Source of the DNA: Emiliania huxleyi CCMP1516
Taxonomy: Eukaryota; Haptophyta; Isochrysidales; Noelaerhabdaceae
Assembly: GCF_000372725.1 (NCBI RefSeq)
Contig: NW_005202428.1
Span: 1,835,404-1,899,403, forward strand
Direction of reading: 5' to 3'
DNA: 64,000 nucleotides
Shown in pieces: positions 61,030-64,000 of the stretch. The position numbers and the translations under genes were made by a program. The notes under the pieces are model-generated. The model was not told the origin of the DNA, ran no database searches, and saw nothing but the letters and a program-made list of their open reading frames with translations. How positions within the stretch are numbered: the first letter of the stretch is position 1; every line of letters begins with the position of its first letter.

Positions 61030-62450
61030 TCGGGGCCCACTCACTCCGTCCGCTGTATGTATGTATATACGCTCCGACCCGAATTTGGAGGGCCTAAAAG
61101 TTTAAGGTGTTGCTGCGCAAAAGGGGTCGGACACAGGGCGCAGCTCATGCTAAGAGCCAAATAGGGGAGCTAGACAGAACGACTACCCTGTCCCGTTATT
61201 GCGTACACCAACACCACAAAAGCTCTCTCTCTCCTGTCCTCACTCAGGGGGTCACAACTACCGAGTCCCTCGACTAGCTCGTAGCTGCCACGTTGCCCCG
61301 ACCGAGAGCGGATCTCCTCCTGCATCGCAAGGAGGGTGGCCAAGGCTAAAGTCTTGCCGGAGCCGCCGGGTTGACGCTTGGAGAAGGTCGCCCTTGCACT
61401 TGTACTTGTAGAGATGCTCGAGGGGGTGCTTTGTGGGGCGGTGCGCAGCCAGGCCAGCAGTGAGGGGAGGCGCACCCTCACTCTCCTCGGTCGCAGAGCT
61501 CGTCGGAGGCTGCGGCACGACGGGAGGGTCGCGACAGCAGTCCTCGGGCGAGCCGACGCGCATGTCCAACCAGCGCTGGGACTCGTTGTGACGGCAGACG
61601 CCGGCTGCCTCTCCAACCGCTTCTGCAGCGTCCTTCTTTGCCCGGTGCATGGGCTCGATCCGATTCCGCAGCGTGTCGGTCCCCAGCGGCGGTGCTGCGC
61701 GGGAGGCGGCCGCGAGCACGCTGGGCTCGATCAGCGGCTTTCCCTCAGTTGCGCCGAAAGCGCGGATTTGGCGGACGTTCTTGGTTTCAATTTTACGGAT
61801 GTCTGTTCACCAGCTGAAGCGTGAAGGCTTGCACCCGTCCACGGCCGACATCGTCGGATTTGCGCACGGTATTCGGATTTTCTATTTGCTCGTGTGGGGG
61901 TTTATCCGAGATTTGTCAATGGCACATGCACATGCACATGCACATGTCCATGTATGTTGTACATGTACCGCGTCTGCGTGCAACGCGGGCGCCTTGCGGG
62001 CAGAGCCCACCCTTTTGCCTTTTTTTTGCGCGGTCAAAATTGGAAACCCCACGACACGGTGACATAGTGACAGGAGCAGCACCAGCCGCAGAGGCGCCTA
62101 ACAGCCCCGGTCGCGCAAAACCGGAGGACCCCCTCCGCAGAGAGAGAAGGAGCGAAAAAGCCAGGCAGCGCGCCCGAAAAAGAAAACGCGGGAGGCGGCG
62201 CCCAGCGGCAGCGCCGAGGGGGCGCGAAGCGTGGACGAGGGCAGAGGTTGCCGCCCTCCCGATCCGCGCAAAAAAGAGAAGGGTGTGGGAGGCGGTCGGC
62301 TCGGACCTACTCGACGGATACTTCCTGCGCATAGGCGCATAGCAACGGAGGACATTCAAAAAGACTACTGGCGCCTGCTGACAGACACAGAAGCGTATCC
62401 GCGGGAATGGAATGACTGGATTGCGATGCTAGCGATGAAGCCGGGGGAGG
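61030..62450. other. Intergenic or unrecognised, some open frames
   Basis: A minus-strand frame near 61719-61400 (MHRAKKDAAEAVGEAAGVC... KHPLEHLYKYKCKGDLLQ) has varied composition and could be an exon, but I recognise no family. 61915-61960 has a CACATG/CATGCA repeat. 62110-62340 encodes an Arg/Lys-rich stretch (KARQRARKRKRGRRR ... WTRAEVAALPIRAKKRRVWEAV) with a faint Myb/SANT look on the plus strand, not enough to call. Confidence 0.4.
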
Positions 62451-62456
62451 ACCCGA

Positions 62457-62728
62457 ATCAAGCTGCTGTACGACGGCCCCGGCATCGCCTTCCCAGGCTT
62501 AGCTAGACTGACTGAGAGATATTGTGCACATGGTTGGTCTCTACAATATATACACTGACACTGAACCTCCCAGAGCTCGTCCCGGTCCGTCACGGCCATC
62601 CTCGGCCTCCGGAGGGCCCCCGGCCGCGGCGCGGTGCGGCGGCGTCACAAATCCGACCACAGTGCACAGAGCAACCGGGACGCGGTCGGGCGATCCGAGG
62701 GCGAGGCCCAACAGGCGTATGCATTGTC
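62457..62728 (+). repeat. Dispersed repeat R3, copy B
   Basis: Second copy of the 30203-30456 repeat, same orientation, with small insertions (for example an added ACTG and a TGCAC). The 3' end lies about 180 bases upstream of the PMS2-like start codon. Confidence 0.92.
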
Positions 62729-62904
62729 TATCCACCTATCAACAGGCGCCTGCGGCACCGTGCTCAGGAGCTGCTGCTCCAACCTGTCCACACTTTCGTA
62801 CAGCTAAGTACTCGAGTTTGAGAGCGTGCAAGAAGAAAGAAAAACGCCGGGCCCCTGCTCTCCCTGCCCTGGGGCGCGAACTCCAAAGGCACCCGCCGTT
62901 GCCG

Positions 62905-64000
62905 ATGGAGGCGTTCGCATTCGACGGCGGCAGGTCGCGAGCGGCGCGCACGGCGGCGGTGCCGCCCGCCGCCTCGCTGCCGTCGCCTCGCCGCGAGGCC
63001 GCCCCCGCCGCCGCCGCCGTCGCCACCGCCCCCGCCGCCGCAGCCGCCGCTGCGACTGCAGCCGCGCCCGCGGCCGATGGCGCCTCGAAGATCCGCCAAA
63101 TGGGCGGGAACGCCGCGCTGCGGATCTGCTCCGACCAGGTGGTCGTCGACCTGCGCTCGGCGCTCAAGGAGCTCGTTGAGAACGCCCTCGATGCGGGGGC
63201 GACAAAGCTGGAGGTGCGCCTCAAGGAGCACGGCGCCGAGATGCTGGAGGTGACCGACAACGGGCGCGGCATCTCGTGCGAGAACCTGGACGGGGTGGCC
63301 CGCCGCCACCACACCTCCAAGCTGCGCGAGTTTGACGACCTCGGCCGCCTGCGATCCTTTGGCTTTCGCGGCGAGGCCCTCTCGTCGCTCGCGGCGCTCT
63401 CGAGCCTCTCCGTCGCCACGCGGACCGAAGACGACGCGGTCGGCACCTCGCTCTCGTTTGGTCGGGACGGCGAGATCAGCGCGAGGTCGAAGGTGGCGCG
63501 CGACGTCGGCACGACGGTCTGCGTCGCCCGCCTCTTTGAGCCCTTTGCTGTCCGGCGGCGCGAGGCGAGCGGGGACCTGCCACGCGCACAGAGAGACCTA
63601 CACGCACGGACACGCACGCGCAGACGCGCGCAGACAACGACGTACTCGCCCCTCCCCACACCACACACACTTCTCGTGGGACGGCTGCTTGTTCACACCC
63701 CTCCTGTTTTGCATTCACAGCTCGTGCGGACGGCGCAGCTCGAGATGCGGAAGATGCTCGCGGCACTGCAGGCCTCCCTCCCTCCCTCCCTCCCTCCCTC
63801 CCTCCCTCCCTCCCTCCCTCCCTCCCTCCCTCCCTCCCTCCCTCTACCACTCACTCACTCACTCACTCGGAGGATGCTCGCGGCCCTGCAGGCGTACGCG
63901 CTCGTCTGCACGGCTGTCCGCTTCTCGTGCGTCAGCCTCTCGGCGAAGACGGGCCGCCAGTCGCTGCTGCAGACCGAGGGCGGAGCCGCGGGGATGCGAG
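62905..64000 (+). CDS. PMS2: MutL homologue, PMS2-like (3' end beyond window)
   Basis: Mismatch-repair GHKL ATPase. ATG at 62905, an Ala-rich leader of about 55 residues, then KIRQMGGNAALRICSDQVVVDLRSALKELVENALDAGAT (ATP-binding Glu/Asn), VTDNGRGISCENL, RHHTSKLREFDDL, SFGFRGEALSSLAAL, DVGTTVCVARLFEPFAVRRRE and, after introns, LVRTAQLEMRKMLAALQ|AYALVCTAVRFSCVSLS. These are the ordered MutL N-terminal motifs, nearest to PMS2. Exons: 62905-about 63567, 63721-63771, 63892 onward. The frame is open for more than 650 bases. Partner MLH1 is not in the window. The second intron is flanked by 26-bp repeats. Confidence 0.9.
   Translation, partial: MEAFAFDGGRSRAARTAAVPPAASLPSPRREAAPAAAAVATAPAAAAAAATAAAPAADGASKIRQMGGNAALRICSDQVVVDLRSALKELVENALDAGATKLEVRLKEHGAEMLEVTDNGRGISCENLDGVARRHHTSKLREFDDLGRLRSFGFRGEALSSLAALSSLSVATRTEDDAVGTSLSFGRDGEISARSKVARDVGTTVCVARLFEPFAVRRREASGDLPRAQRDLHARTRTRRRAQTTTYSPLPTPHTLLVGRLLVHTPPVLHSQLVRTAQLEMRKMLAALQASLPPSLPPSLPPSLPPSLPPSLPLPLTHSLTRRMLAALQAYALVCTAVRFSCVSLSAKTGRQSLLQTEGGAAGMR
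63772..63891 (+). other. PMS2 intron with 26-bp flanking repeat and CCCT microsatellite
   Basis: Bases 63748-63773 and 63868-63893 match at 24 of 26 positions with a 120-base period equal to the intron. GC donor (GCCTCC) and AG|GCG acceptor. The interior is a (CCCT)n run then CACT units. Joins MLAALQ to AYALVC; the 3' part of the intron re-encodes RRMLAALQ. Confidence 0.9.

Overview
The window is nuclear DNA of a GC-rich, intron-rich microbial eukaryote, most likely a photosynthetic alga. Genes lie close together on both strands, most are split by 70-340 nt introns, and several point to a plastid: a plastid terminal oxidase (PTOX), a chlamydial-type queuine/tRNA-guanine transglycosylase (TGT), plastid-type DUF6816 and DUF2358-like proteins, DUF3326 and LpxC. 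A haptophyte is my leading guess. The mix of GT, GC and GA intron starts with AG|G ends also recalls dinoflagellates, but the short introns and dense, alternating genes fit that group less well. All exon calls were made by eye from protein similarity remembered for the families.

Layout: 1-1.6 kb repeats; 1.6-3.8 PTOX (+); 4.1-6.7 a young LTR element with identical LTRs, a membrane-protein ORF and a copia RNase H tail; 6.9-8.5 TGT (+); 10.0-10.8 low-complexity acidic/basic protein (+); 11.1-14.0 gene-poor block bounded by a 21-bp inverted repeat; 14.1-14.9 DUF6816-like (-); 15.2-17.0 renalase-like flavoprotein (+); 17.3-18.6 ankyrin protein (-); 20.6-21.3 FSH1 hydrolase (+); 21.5-28.4 large SF1 helicase with a C-terminal nuclease-like domain (-); 28.8-30.0 LpxC (-); 31.3-33.7 DUF2358-like membrane protein (-); 35.2-36.6 truncated copia pol (-); 36.7-39.2 secreted-type repeats plus two SAM domains (+); 39.7-40.6 six-ShKT protein (-); 41.1-41.9 tandem ABM-domain gene with a frame break (+); 42.1-50.1 SNF2-PHD-MBD chromatin remodeller (+); 50.8-52.7 cation/proton antiporter (-); 53.0-53.5 desaturase remnant (+); 53.7-55.2 glycoside hydrolase (-); 55.5-57.2 DUF3326 (-); 57.4-58.6 foldback element; 59.4-60.8 prolyl-4-hydroxylase-like (-); 62.9-end PMS2-like MutL, cut by the window edge (+).

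The main discovery concerns the introns. In at least seven unrelated genes the intron begins with a copy of the first bases of the downstream exon, so that each intron sits between direct repeats of about 8 to 26 bp. The left repeat copy supplies the donor (GT, GC or GA, whatever the target gave) and the intron end supplies AG next to the right copy. Intron interiors are either short tandem repeats or members of dispersed families; two introns of the SNF2 gene share CCTAGAAGC...CACGTAGG ends. This looks like a set of introner-type or break-repair intron gains caught while still readable.

Other points of interest: a helicase-nuclease of prokaryotic defence-like architecture, a SNF2 ATPase fused to PHD, HTH-like repeats and an MBD, an LTR element whose LTR carries a signal-peptide start, a TGT with missing zinc cysteines, and several dispersed repeats linking distant parts of the window.
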